This document shows positions 1 through 10,668 of a DNA stretch of 64,000 nt, one piece after another. The DNA comes from Nannocystis pusilla (GTDB lineage: Bacteria > Myxococcota_A > Polyangia > Nannocystales > Nannocystaceae): NCBI RefSeq assembly GCF_026626665.1, contig NZ_JAPNKE010000002.1:10498001-10562000 (forward strand). Direction: 5' to 3'. A model generated the notes under the pieces. The model did not search any database. It was not told where the DNA came from and was given only the letters and a program-made list of their open reading frames with translations. Positions within the stretch are counted from its first letter, which is position 1. Every line of letters begins with the position of its first letter. The position numbers and the translations under genes were made by a program.

Positions 1-2
1 TG

Positions 3-1607
3 TCGCAGCGCAACCGGCGGATCTTCGACGCCCTGCTCAACATCTACCAGGGCGACCTGCGCAAGGTGTACCAGCACGTGCAGGTCGAGCGGCTGTTCCT
101 CAGCCGGCAGTACCGCAGCGGGCTCGTCACCGTCGAGCCGAAGCAGACCGCCGACGCGCGCAGCTTCCCGGTCACCGGCGACCGCGCCTACGCCAGCTTG
201 CCGCCGGCCGTCGGCGGGCAGGTGCTGTTCGCCTGTCAGGGCGACCTGGTCGACGCCAACCGCGGGCTCATCAACTTCAGCGACCTGCTGAAGCGGCCGT
301 ACGAGCACTACAAGTACCTGCTGACGGCCACCGAGTCGGGCCAGGTCGCGCTCGAGCACGTGGTGCTGGCGCTCGACGTGGTGTTCGGCGGCTCGGCCAA
401 CGACCTCAACCTGCTCGAGTTCCGCGCGCTGCGCTCGGGCGAGTACCAGAGCCTGCGCGGGCGGCTGGAGCTGATCCCGGTGCCGTACCTGCTCGACTAC
501 CGGGTCGAGCGCAAGGTCTACCAGGAGCAGGTCGGCGACGTGCTGCGCGGCATCCACATCGCCCCGCACGTGCCGCGGATCCTCGCGCTGTGGGGCGTGA
601 TGACGCGGCTGCGCCCGCCCAACGCGGCCGAGTACTCGCCCAAGCTGCAGGCGGTGCTGTCGCGCCTCGGGCCGCTCGACAAGGCCGACCTCTACGCCTA
701 CGGCCGCGTGCCCGCCGGCCTCACCAGCGACGAGGCCCGCGAGCTGCTGCTGGCGGTCCCGCAGATGCATCAGGAGCGGTTCCCCCAGGCGGTCGTGCGC
801 GCCGAGGGGGCCGAGCACCTGCTCGGCGACTACGAGGGCAGCTTCGGCGCCTCGGTCCGCGACCTCAAGCGCGTGCTGCTGGCGGCCGCCAGCGAGCCGG
901 GCACCACCTGCGTCACCGTGCCGCGGCTGTTCAAGGAGCTGCGCAAGTTCATGGGCGACGCGCTCAACCACCGCTGGATGCTGCTGCCCAAGGCGGCGAG
1001 CGGGTTCCACCTGCTCGACGGCGAGGGCAGCATCACCGCCGCGGCCTGGAACTACTGGCTCAGCGCGTCCGACTGGGAGGTCCGCGAGGCGATGGGCCTG
1101 GTCGACGAGGCCCGCTACCTCGAGGTCTTCAAGAAGTACGTGGTCCACGTCAAGCACGCGGTCAAGCGCGAGAAGATGTTCGACCCCGTCACCGGCAACC
1201 TGCGCGACCCCGACGAGAAGTTCATGCAGGGGCTCGAGAAGACGATGGACCCGAAGGCGGGCCCGCACTTCCGCACCGACCTGCTGTCGCGGATCGGCGC
1301 GTGGGCGCTGAGCCACCCCGACGAGGAGCCGGCCTACGCCGAGATCTTCGCCGACTACTTCTACCGCCTGCGCGACGATTACTATCGCCAGCAGAAGGGC
1401 GTGGTGGCCCGCGGGATCCAGCGCATGCTCGAGCTGCTCGCCGACGACCGCCGGGCCGACAACCCGCTCGCCCCGCAAGAGGAGCAGGTGGCCCGCCGGG
1501 CGCTCGAGATCCTGCTCGGCGGTCACGACGGCGGGATCAAGCGGGAGCGTCACACCCGCGAGACGCTGCGCGAGACGCTCGTGCAGCTGTCGAAGGCGCG
1601 CTACTGA
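3..1607 (+). CDS. prkA: PrkA-family serine protein kinase, C-terminal part
   Basis: The frame is open from the first bases, so the gene starts before the window and its N-terminal P-loop region is missing. The visible part (about 534 residues) has the PrkA-like stretch LLTATESG followed by an acidic/aromatic core, and then the helical C-terminal kinase-like domain with KREKMFDPVTG and the FADYFYRLRDDYYRQQKG region. PrkA (YeaG) proteins are AAA-type ATPases with protein kinase activity linked to stress and starvation. The usual length is about 640-690 residues, so roughly 130 or more are outside the window. The TGA at the end lies at the edge of a tandem repeat that continues downstream. The family assignment is by recognised sequence pattern; the substrate is unknown. 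Confidence 0.78.
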   Translation, partial: SQRNRRIFDALLNIYQGDLRKVYQHVQVERLFLSRQYRSGLVTVEPKQTADARSFPVTGDRAYASLPPAVGGQVLFACQGDLVDANRGLINFSDLLKRPYEHYKYLLTATESGQVALEHVVLALDVVFGGSANDLNLLEFRALRSGEYQSLRGRLELIPVPYLLDYRVERKVYQEQVGDVLRGIHIAPHVPRILALWGVMTRLRPPNAAEYSPKLQAVLSRLGPLDKADLYAYGRVPAGLTSDEARELLLAVPQMHQERFPQAVVRAEGAEHLLGDYEGSFGASVRDLKRVLLAAASEPGTTCVTVPRLFKELRKFMGDALNHRWMLLPKAASGFHLLDGEGSITAAAWNYWLSASDWEVREAMGLVDEARYLEVFKKYVVHVKHAVKREKMFDPVTGNLRDPDEKFMQGLEKTMDPKAGPHFRTDLLSRIGAWALSHPDEEPAYAEIFADYFYRLRDDYYRQQKGVVARGIQRMLELLADDRRADNPLAPQEEQVARRALEILLGGHDGGIKRERHTRETLRETLVQLSKARY

Positions 1608-2314
1608 CGAGCTGCGCGAGCGGCCCGCGCGGTCCGAGAGGCGGCGCGGGCCGGTGGGTCGCGAGCGACTCGCCCCATTCGTCGGGGGGCGCACCGGTAC
1701 GCGGGGCGAGGTCACGAGCTGCGCGAGCGGGTCGTGCGGCGCTTCAGGGCGCGCATCGGACGGCACGGGCCGAGCTCGCGAGCTGCGCGGCCGGGCAGCG
1801 CTTCAGGGCGCCTCGGACGACGCAGGGAGAGGTAGCGAGCCGCGCGGGCCGTGCAGCGCTTCGGGGCGCGCACCGGACGACGCAGGGAGAGGTCACGAGC
1901 TGCGCTCGCGCTGATGCAGCTCGCGCTGGCGCGTCGGACCCCGCGAGCCGCTCGTGGGGCGCTTCAGGACGCGCCTCGGACGGCGCGGGCGGGGCAGTCA
2001 CGGCGGCGACGCGAGCCGCGTCGGCGGCCTCGTGGTGCGCCATGCACGGCGCGCCGCAGGGGGCGTCGGCGGGCGCGCGGGGTTCGATTTTTGCGACGCT
2101 TGGACGGACATCGCATTTCGCGCGGTAGCGCGCGATACGTCGCAGTGCGCCAGGGTGCTACCAATGGTTCTACGGCCGGGCGCTGACGTACTCGGCGGCG
2201 CCGCTCGCGGCGATAAGGCGTTCCACGAGCGGCGCTCCTGCGATACCGGCGGACCCGGCGCGGAACGTTGACTCCAGCGGAACAGCGTGGCAGCGTGACC
2301 GCTGGCACCCGCGG
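1608..2314. repeat. Intergenic region with degenerate ~60-bp tandem repeats starting at the prkA stop codon
   Basis: The segment GAGCTGCGCGAG directly after the prkA stop (1609) recurs in degenerate form at 1716, 1780, 1837 and 1897, each time followed by a GC(A/G)GCGCTTC(A/G)GGGCGC stretch. The spacing is roughly 57-64 bp after the first interval. The remainder (about 1985-2314) is GC-rich without a credible gene. No promoter could be named; the SCP2 gene begins at 2315. Confidence 0.6.
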
Positions 2315-2644
2315 ATGAACGTCCAGCGCTTTTTCAACGAGGACCTGCCGGCGGCCCTCCGCCGTAATCCGGCGGGTGCGGCCGAGATCGGCGGGACCTA
2401 TCAATTCCGGATCTCCGGCCCCGAGGGCGGCGAATGGTGGGTCGAGGTCACTCGCACCAAAACGGGCGTGTGGCCCGGCTACTGGCCCGGCGCCCAGTGC
2501 GAGCTGGCGATCGACAGCGCCGACTTCAAGAGCCTCGTCACCGGCGACCCGAACATCGCCGACGCGCTGGCCACCGCCGGCCGCCTGGTCGTGATGGGCA
2601 GCCAGTCGCTGGTCGCCCGCGTCGGCCAGCTGTCGCGCCTGTGA
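2315..2644 (+). CDS. SCP2 sterol-binding domain protein
   Basis: A stand-alone 109-residue SCP-2 fold. It has an N-terminal amphipathic segment (RFFNEDLPAALRRNP), the YQFRISG strand, GGEWWVEV, a C-E-L-A-I-D-S-A-D-F segment and the LVVMGSQSLVARVG end, in the order usual for bacterial SCP2 proteins of about 100-120 residues. Proteins of this family bind lipids or acyl chains in a hydrophobic tunnel; the ligand here cannot be told. The gene is convergent with the acetyltransferase gene, with a hairpin between them. The ATG at 2315 fits the family N-terminus; no clear Shine-Dalgarno is visible. Confidence 0.8.
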   Translation: MNVQRFFNEDLPAALRRNPAGAAEIGGTYQFRISGPEGGEWWVEVTRTKTGVWPGYWPGAQCELAIDSADFKSLVTGDPNIADALATAGRLVVMGSQSLVARVGQLSRL

Positions 2645-2650
2645 GGTCAC

Positions 2651-2673
2651 GACAATGACCGAAAGGTCATGTC
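2651..2673. terminator. Hairpin of the dispersed family between convergent genes
   Basis: TGACC-GAAA-GGTCA with flanking GACA/TGTC halves forms a short stem with a GNRA-like loop between the SCP2 gene and the end of the acetyltransferase gene, whose stop codon lies inside it. There is no U-tract, so termination is an inference. Confidence 0.4.
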
Positions 2674-3152
2674 GTGCGGGCCAGGTCTGAAAGCGCGGGT
2701 CCGGTGAGGCGGAAGATGGTCCAGTCCGCCACCGCGCGGGCGCCGAGCGACTCGTAGAAGGCGATCGCGGGGGCGTTCCAGTCGAGCACGGCCCAGTCCA
2801 TGCGGGCGCAGCCGCGCTCGACGGCGAGCTGGGCCAGGCGCACGAGCAGCTGCTTGCCGATGCCGCGGCCGCGCGCGGCCGGGTCGACGAACAGGTCCTC
2901 GAGGTAGAGGCCGGGGCGGCCGCGCCAGGTCGAGTAGTTGTGGAAGTAGAGGGCGAAGCCGACCACCGCGCCGTCGTCGTCCTCGGCGAGGAGGCACTCG
3001 AAGGGCGGGCGCTCGCTCGCGAGCTGGTCGCGCAGCGTGTCGACGGTGACCTCCACGGCGTCCGGTTCGCGCTCGTAGGTGGCGAGGTCGACGATCAAGC
3101 GGTGGATGTCGGCGGCGTCGGCGGGACCGGCGGCGCGCAGGCGGGCGGGCAT
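2667..3152 (-). CDS. GNAT N-acetyltransferase, SSAT/thialysine acetyltransferase type
   Basis: 161 residues. The order of motifs matches the diamine/thialysine N-acetyltransferase branch: LATYEREP near residue 25, a YFHNYSTWRGRPGLYLEDLF stretch in the middle, the acetyl-CoA loop RGRGIGKQLL, and W-A-V-L-D-W-N-A-P-A-I-A-F-Y-E-S-L-G-A near the end. The family transfers acetyl from acetyl-CoA to a small polyamine or amine-bearing amino acid; the exact substrate is inferred only from family. The ATG at 3152 is chosen because homologous start motifs (RxAxxxD) follow directly; longer upstream frames have no sequence of this type. The last residues are encoded by the hairpin repeat at the 3' end. Confidence 0.85.
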   Translation of the reverse strand: MPARLRAAGPADAADIHRLIVDLATYEREPDAVEVTVDTLRDQLASERPPFECLLAEDDDGAVVGFALYFHNYSTWRGRPGLYLEDLFVDPAARGRGIGKQLLVRLAQLAVERGCARMDWAVLDWNAPAIAFYESLGARAVADWTIFRLTGPALSDLARTT

Positions 3153-3226
3153 GGCCGCGAGGATACGCCGCGAGCCCTGCGCGCGCGAGCGGCCCGGGGT
3201 CGCTGCCACGCCGCGTCCGCGGCCGT

Positions 3227-3748
3227 TCAGAACTTCAGCTGCAGGCCGCCGGCGCTGACGCCGAAGGCGGTGCGCTGCTTGCCCGGCTTCTTGTCGTCGT
3301 GCTTGACCAGGCGGCGGGTGAACATCACGGCGGGGACGAGCGCGGCGACGGTGAGGACGCCGAGGATCGGGGCCATGATGCCGGCGGTGCGGCGCTCCTG
3401 GCTGCAGTCGAGCATCGCTCCGGCGTCCTGGGCGTTGTTGCAGCGACTCAGCATGGCGAGCGGGACGATGAGGCCGACGGTGCCGAGGCCGGCGAGCGCC
3501 CACGAGGTGCCGGTGCCGGCCTGCAGGAAGCGCTGCTCGGTCTTCCAGTCGCGCTTGTAGTCGGGCGGGACGATATCCGGCTCCTTGCCGGGCGAGATGA
3601 GCCCCGGTTGATTCGCGGGCTCCACATTGCGCGCCGCCAGCGGACGCGCGATGGGAGCCTGCGTGGCCGCGACCTGCGCGGGCTCCTTCGCCGCCGCGAG
3701 GGTCGAGGTGCAGCAGAGCAGCAAGGTCAGACATGAACGTGCGAGCAT
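3227..3748 (-). CDS. Secreted or membrane protein with signal peptide and two TM segments, unknown function
   Basis: 173 residues, not recognised. The N-terminus (MLARSCLTLLLCCTSTLAAA) looks like a cleavable signal peptide. A Pro-rich linker follows to about residue 60. Two hydrophobic segments (near 80-98 and 122-138) flank a short cysteine-containing loop, and the tail AFGVSAGGLQLKF ends in phenylalanine. It lies 74 bases upstream of the acetyltransferase gene on the same strand, so the two could be co-transcribed. The ATG at 3748 has GGAGA six bases upstream. Confidence 0.6.
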   Translation of the reverse strand: MLARSCLTLLLCCTSTLAAAKEPAQVAATQAPIARPLAARNVEPANQPGLISPGKEPDIVPPDYKRDWKTEQRFLQAGTGTSWALAGLGTVGLIVPLAMLSRCNNAQDAGAMLDCSQERRTAGIMAPILGVLTVAALVPAVMFTRRLVKHDDKKPGKQRTAFGVSAGGLQLKF

Positions 3749-4323
3749 GGCGGATCTCCTTGAACCTGGGCGCCGCGCCGGCCGGTCGCGACCGAGGCGC
3801 GCCAAAGGGTCGGATGGCTTATGACCCGGAGCCACGACTGGCACCAATACAGCGAACTCGAGCTTGAACCGCCCTATCGCCCCAATCGCCGCGACGACGG
3901 CCCGTCGCGGGCGAAACCGGGCTCGCGCCGGTCGCCGCCGCGGGGCGCTCGAATGCTCGCGGTCCGCTGGGCGCGCCGGTCGGCGCCGCTGCGGCGCAGC
4001 GGTATGCGCATATGTCCCGAAGTTCCAATGAGCGTACGGCCGGACGAGCGGACGCGCGGGGTCTCGGCCTTTCGCAGGAGCGAGCGGCCGGCCGCGCGAT
4101 CCGGCGGCCTGTACCGCCGGGCTCGTCGGGCGGCTCAGCGGGCTCGAGGCGCGGTGGCCGACGAGCGGGGCTGTCGCGCCTCGACGGTGCTCGTGATGCG
4201 GGCGCGGCGAGGCGTCCGGGTGCGGAGACATGGCCGAAGGGTCATGTCACGTGAATGCCGGGACAGGCGGAGGTCACGCCTGAAGCGCAGGCCGCGGACC
4301 GGGTCGCCGGGGAAAAAATGACC
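3749..4323. other. Intergenic region with dispersed hairpin copies
   Basis: 575 bases with no convincing gene. It holds a hairpin copy at 4227-4248 (GACATGGCC-GAA-GGGTCATGTC) and a half-copy GGACAGGC at 4261-4268, just before the 3' end of the P450 gene. Confidence 0.5.
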
Positions 4324-5534
4324 TCAGGCGCGGGCGCGGTAGCCCACCGGCACGCGCAGGGGGCCGTACACGGCCTCGGTCGGCGGGAGCCAGGGGATCG
4401 GGCCGTCGGGGTGGAGCTCGCCGAGGCGTGCGGCCAGCATCGGCAGGGTGATCTGCAGCTGCACGCGGGCCAGCGCGGCGCCGAGGCAATAGTGGATCCC
4501 GCCGCCGAAGGTGAGGTGGACGTCGCGCTTGCGGGTGATGTCGAAGCGGTCGGGGTCGGCGAACACCTGCGCGTCGCGGTTGGCGGAGCCGGTGATCGGG
4601 AGGAGGAAGCTGCCGCGCGGGAACACGTGGCCGGCGACCTCGACGTCGGCGGTGGCGATCCGCGGCACCCCGAGCAGCGAGGCCGGCGAGAAGCGGACCA
4701 CCTCCTCGGCGGCGGGCGCTGCCAGCGACGAGTCGCGGGCGAGCAGGCGCCACTGCTCGGGGTGGGCGAGGAAGGCCGCGAACGCGTGGCCGAGCTGGTT
4801 GAGGACGGTGTCGCTGCCGGCCGACATGAAGGTGACGATCATCGCCCGCAGCTCGAGGTCGGTGAGGGCGTCGCCGTTGGCCTGGGCCGCCACCAGCTTG
4901 CTGAGCAGGTCGTCGAGCGGGTCGCGGCGGCGCAGCGCGATCAGGTCGTCGATGAAGGCGCGCAGCTCGAGCATCGATGCCTCGATCCGGGCCCGGTGGG
5001 TGGCGACGCTGAGGCCGAACAGCAGACCGAGGTCGGCGGTCCAGCGGCGCACGCGGGCCTGGGCGTCGGCGGGGATGCCGACGAATGCACACAGGACGCG
5101 GCGCGCGAACGGGTCGGCGAACTCGCCCACGAGGTCGCAGCGGTCCTTGGCGACCAGGGCGGCGGTCAGCTCCTCGGCGATGGCGACGATCCGCGGGCGC
5201 ACCGCCTCGACGCGGCGGACGGTGAAGGCGCGGCTGATGAGCCGGCGCAGGCGATCGTGCGCGGCGCCGTCGGTGTTGAGCAGGAAGCCGGACATGATCT
5301 CGACCAGCGGGCCGTCGTGGATCCCCTGCATGGCCAAAAAGTCAGGTCCGGGGTCCGCAGCGTACGCTGGGCCAGCGTCGCCTGGACCTCGTGGTAGCGC
5401 AGGATCGCCGGGCCCAGGGCCGTGTCCGCGCACCAGCTCTGCTCGCGTGCGGCCCGCAGCGCGCCGTGTGGGTCACGCGAGAACTCGGCGCCGTGGAGGT
5501 CGAGGAAAGGACGAACGTCGGAGTTCGCAGTCAT
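4324..5534 (-). CDS. Cytochrome P450 (one-base frameshift)
   Basis: A bacterial-type soluble P450 of about 403 residues once the frame is repaired. The N-terminal frame (MTANSDVRPFLDLHG...) runs to TLRTPDLT; the rest continues in another frame from FLAMQGIHDGP. Adding one T to the T5 run (A5 at 5336-5340 on the plus strand) joins them. Visible motifs are the I-helix SAGSDT, the EVVR form of ExxR, and the haem-binding FGGGIHYCLG with the axial cysteine. P450s of this class oxidise small molecules with separate ferredoxin partners. No redox partner or biosynthetic cluster is next to it, so the substrate is unknown. Whether the shift is real or a sequencing error is unresolved; many neighbours carry similar small indels. 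Confidence 0.82.
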
Positions 5535-6294
5535 CCAGAGTTCGCACGGTACCAGCGTCGCAAGCGGTGTGCCTCACGTTTGTCCGAGGCCGAGTGGAGC
5601 CAACCGTCTGTTGTCCGCGGTCGTCCGTCCGCGTCGGTCACGACATAGGTATGACGCGAGCGGGGAGTGATGCGTGGGAGTTCGATTCGTGGAGCCCGGC
5701 GGCGTCGTGGCGCTCGGGCTTCTCCAGCGGTGTGCGTCGGCGCCTGCGAGGGGACGCGGTCGGGGAGCTGGAGCTTGTAGCGGCAACGTCTCGGGGGGGA
5801 CGGCGAAACGGCGGGGGGCTCGGGGAGCTGGAGCTTGTCGACGACCCGCGGGCGCGAGGAGCTGGAGCTTGTAGAGGCAACGGGTCGCGCGAGGTGACGG
5901 CGCGGCATGGGGCGCGGGCGTGGCTCGCGGGCGCTGGCGGAGGGACCTGCGGGATGACCAGGGCGGGAGCATCGAGCGATTCGTCCAGGGTCTTTTCCTC
6001 GTGGCGGCGAGGAGACTCCGGGACCTCCGGACGCGAGCATCGAACCCTTGGCCTCCGCGTCGTCCCTCGTCGGGCTCGTCGGCGGGGGTCCGAGGCGCGA
6101 GAGGTCGCCTCACGCGGAGGTCGCGGGCGGAGAGCCTCCTCCAGGAGCCGGAGCGAGGGTGGGGTCGCGGGTGGACAGGCTCGCGGGCGCTCGGGCCGAG
6201 CGCGCGGACTCGGGCGTCCGAGCCGCCAGGCGCCGCGGCCGGCGAATGGCGGCTGTGAATCACGACAGCGGGCGCACGCGAGGCGCGCGGGGCA
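5535..6294. repeat. Intergenic region with GGAGCTGGAGCTTGTAG repeats
   Basis: The segment GGAGCTGGAGCTTGT occurs at 5764, 5824 and 5858, two of the copies followed by AG(C/A)GGCAACG. The rest is GC-rich and noncoding in appearance. This is the region upstream of both the P450 gene (minus) and the next plus-strand gene, so promoters may lie here, but none can be defined. Confidence 0.45.
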
Positions 6295-6959
6295 ATGTCA
6301 GTACATGTCTCGAGAGCCAGGTCGTGGGCGAATGTGCGCCGGCGGACGGCCTTGAGCGGGGGCCCGGCATCGGTCACATTGACTGCAGTGAGCTGGGCGA
6401 TCACCGTCGGCGCAGGGGTCACGGCCGCGGCAGCGGCGCGCTGGTGGTCCCGGAGCGCCAGCGCGACGCCCGGCTGCGCGAGCTGTTGGCCCTCAGCGAG
6501 GGCGACGACCACCTCAGCACCGCGCACCTGAGCCGCGGGCTCGGCGAGCTGGCCCGGCAGGCACGCGTGGTCCGCCACGCGCTGGCGACCCCGCTGTCGT
6601 ACTGGGACAACCCGCTGGCCCCGGAGACGCCGTGGGGCCGGCGGGCCCGCTGCGACGCCTACGACCGCGCGATCGGCGAGGCCCGACGGGCGCTGTGGGA
6701 GTGGCTGCTGCTGTTCCGCTGGCTCGACGAGCGCGAGCGCCTGGTCCTGCTCGGCCTCGGCCTGTCGCCGGCGCCGTTCTACGCGGCGCTGTTCCGCCCC
6801 GGGGTGTTCGACCGCAGCGACGACCTGTGGGAAGAGGTGCTGTACCCCGAGGCCCCCGACGTCGCGCATGTGTTCGCCGAGCTGCGGCGGACGATGATCG
6901 CCCTGCGGACGTTCGAGGCGACGCTGCTGGCCCGGGTGACGGACCCGTATCGGCGCTGA
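6295..6959 (+). CDS. Hypothetical membrane-anchored protein (probable frameshift)
   Basis: Not recognised. The C-terminal 170 residues (from about 6444) are clearly coding, rich in Leu/Arg/Glu/Trp helices, with SYWDNPLAPETPWGRRARCD as a distinctive stretch. Directly upstream, in another frame, MSVHVSRARSWANVRRRTAL leads into a hydrophobic segment (TAVSWAITVGAGVTAAAA). The two frames join if one GC unit is restored in the GCGGCGCGC run near 6438, giving a one-TM protein of about 221 residues. The alternative is a soluble 171-residue protein starting at GTG 6444. A hairpin-family copy lies at about 6304-6322. Confidence 0.42.
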
Positions 6960-6962
6960 CCG

Positions 6963-7036
6963 GGCCGAAGGGGCATGTCGCTCAGGACATGTGATTGGAG
7001 ACATGTCCTCGAGAGCATGCTCGATGAGTCATGCCC
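6963..7036. repeat. Cluster of dispersed hairpin copies
   Basis: Three to four copies lie end to end between convergent genes: GGGCATGTC-GCTCA-GGACATGT at 6971-6992, then GACATGTCCTCGAGAGCATG and GAGTCATGCCC. Several alternative stems can form, and the cluster may act as a two-way terminator; that is an inference. Confidence 0.5.
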
Positions 7037-7069
7037 GGAGGTCCTCCGGCGCGGCCGCGGCGGTGGCGC

Positions 7070-7696
7070 TCAGACCGGGCCGCCGGGGCGCACGGCCTCG
7101 AGGTCGAGGCTGAACAGGTGGTCGTCGACGGTGAACACCCAGCGCTGGCCGCGGCCGTCGAGGTCGCCGATCGTGCCCCCGGCGATGAACACCAGGATCT
7201 CGGGGTGGCCGCGCCAGCCGGTGCGCTCGCTGCGGATCTCGAGGGTGTGCTCGAGCGTGGTGGCGTCGCCGAGGGTGAGCCGCGGGGTGGCGCGCAGGCC
7301 GAGGCGGACCTGCAGGTCGCCGCCCTCGAGCGCGACCTTCTGGTCGACCGCGGCCTCGGTGCCGACGACGGCGGTGACGAGCGGGGACGACAGCACGTCG
7401 CCGCGGTCGTCGAGGGCGTGGTCGTCGGCCTTGACCGGCAGGGCGGGGTCGTCGTAGCGGCGCAGGACCAGGCGGAGCTGGACGACCCGGGGGTTGCGCA
7501 GCTCGGGCGAGAACTCCTGGACGGCGACCGGCTCGCCGGCGCCGCCGTGCGCGGACGGGTCGGGGCGGACGAGCGGCGGCGGGGCGAAGTCGACGGTGCG
7601 GGTGAGCACGAGCAGCGCACCGGCCGCCAGGGCGACGTAGGCGTGGCGGCCGAGGAAGGCCCGAACGGCGGTCCAGCGCGGAGATCCGGGGCTCAC
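7070..7696 (-). CDS. Hypothetical single-TM anchored protein
   Basis: About 208 residues, not recognised. A hydrophobic segment near residues 16-32 (HAYVALAAGALLVLTRTVDF) is followed by a beta-rich periplasmic-looking domain with charged strands. GTG 7696 is chosen because it puts the anchor near the N-terminus; an in-frame upstream extension to 7879 would overlap the glnS start and has no coding look. It is divergent from glnS, and the hairpin cluster lies beyond its 3' end. Confidence 0.5.
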   Translation of the reverse strand: MSPGSPRWTAVRAFLGRHAYVALAAGALLVLTRTVDFAPPPLVRPDPSAHGGAGEPVAVQEFSPELRNPRVVQLRLVLRRYDDPALPVKADDHALDDRGDVLSSPLVTAVVGTEAAVDQKVALEGGDLQVRLGLRATPRLTLGDATTLEHTLEIRSERTGWRGHPEILVFIAGGTIGDLDGRGQRWVFTVDDHLFSLDLEAVRPGGPV

Positions 7697-7805
7697 GGGG
7701 GCGAGGGAAACACGGGCCGCGCGGGCGGGGCAATTTCCCGCCACAAAGCCGCCGCGGGCCGCCGTTTGACCCTGCGGGCCCACCTGGAGTACGGATCTCG
7801 TCGCC

Positions 7806-9509
<1,704 letters not shown>

Positions 9510-9513
<4 letters not shown>

Positions 9514-9968
9514 ACCAGGACGACCGCGTCAACCTCGGCAAGATCGCCCCCGAGCTGTACCGGGCGGTGGTGTCCCTCGACGGGCAGGTGACGCAGCGGG
9601 CCCGGGCGGCCGGGCTCGGCGACGGCTTCTGCCAGCTGCTGCGCCTGCGCGCGTCGCAGGTCAACCACTGCGCCTTCTGCGTGCGCATGCATACCCGCGA
9701 CGCGCTGGCCGCCGGCGAGTCCAGCGACCGCATCAGCGTGCTGCCGGCCTGGCGCGAGACGCAGTACTTCACCGACAGGGAGCGCGCGGCGCTCGAGCTG
9801 ACCGAGGCCGTCACCCTGGTCGCCCACGACCAGATCCCCGAGACCGTCTACGCCGAGGCCGCTGCGGTGCTGTCGTCGGAGGAGATCGCCGCGGTCGAGT
9901 GGCTGGCGATCCAGATGAGCCTGTGGAACCGGATCGCCATCGCCAGCCGCTACCCGGTCGGGCCGTGA
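9510..9968 (+). CDS. AhpD-like carboxymuconolactone decarboxylase-family protein
   Basis: 152 residues with the CxxC-H motif of AhpD-like proteins (NHCAFCVRMH, about residues 52-61) and the LTEAVTLV helix that usually follows. Members are peroxidase or reductase-like alkylhydroperoxidases using the CxxC pair as redox centre. The start ATG overlaps the glnS TGA, so the two genes are likely translationally coupled. The role alongside glnS is unclear. Confidence 0.82.
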
Positions 9969-9975
9969 AGCGCGC

Positions 9976-9993
9976 GTGTCCTCGGGGACATGT
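9976..9993. repeat. Dispersed hairpin copy
   Basis: TGTCC-TCGG-GGACA followed by TGT, just after the AhpD-like gene; possible terminator without a T-run. A second copy (GCTGTCC-CGCA-GGACAGGT) lies at 10201-10219, just after the stop codon of the DUF1328 gene. The 250 bases between hold no gene. Confidence 0.5.
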
Positions 9994-10240
9994 GATTCGC
10001 GGCGGACCGGGCGGGCGCGGCGCGGCGAGCTCGACCGCCGCGTCGTCGGCACCGAGCCGTGCGGTGCCCGCGGCCTGAGCGACGGGCGGGCGGAGCGGGC
10101 TCGTGCGCGCCCGAGAGCGCGTGCGGGACCGTGCGTGTGCACGGCCTCGCGACGAAGCGCCCTGCGGGACAGCTCGAGCTCCGCGGGACGGACGGAGCGA
10201 GCTGTCCCGCAGGACAGGTTGGAAGTTGGCAGGTTGTCGC

Positions 10241-10393
10241 TCAGCGCCGCATCACGAAGGTGACGACGGCGAGGATGAGACCGATGAAGGCCAGGATCTT
10301 GGCGATGTAGGCGCTCTCGGCCGCGATGCCACCAAAGCCGAAGACGGCGGCGACGAGGGCGACGATGAAGAAGACGATGGACCAGTAAAGCAC
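10241..10393 (-). CDS. Small DUF1328 (YtjA-type) membrane protein
   Basis: A 50-residue protein starting at GTG 10393 with a strong GGAGG six bases upstream. The sequence (MLYWSIVFFIVALVAAVFGF then GGIAAESAYIAKILAFIGLI) matches the pattern of the DUF1328 family of two-TM inner membrane proteins, including the conserved W near the start, FGFGGIA in the middle and the basic end. Function is unknown across the family; it is often near stress genes. It is transcribed away from the lipoprotein gene at 10669. Confidence 0.85.
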   Translation of the reverse strand: MLYWSIVFFIVALVAAVFGFGGIAAESAYIAKILAFIGLILAVVTFVMRR

Positions 10394-10668
10394 GGTGGAC
10401 CTCCATTCCTCGGGGCCTTGCGGCTCCCTCTCCGGAACCGTGATCGAGGTGCGAGCAGAGTCAAGCGGTGACGGTGAAATGCCCGCGCGTCCTCCGCCGG
10501 AGCGGCCTGGAACGCGATCGCGACGCGGGCGCGGGCCCTGGTCGCGGAGGTTCGATCGCGGCGATCGGCGCTCGATCTGTGGTGATTTCCAGCCCGCGGG
10601 CTCGCGCGTATCCGGGGTGCGTACAATGACGCGCTGGCCGGCGCGGCGACTCGTCGCATGGCTCTGAC

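Noticed and set aside
4255..5397. A 380-codon plus-strand open frame
   Set aside because: It is antisense to the P450 gene, whose haem and I-helix motifs are clear; the plus-strand product is low-complexity.
4324..5534. P450 as part of a biosynthetic gene cluster
   Set aside because: No synthase, tailoring or redox partner gene is adjacent.
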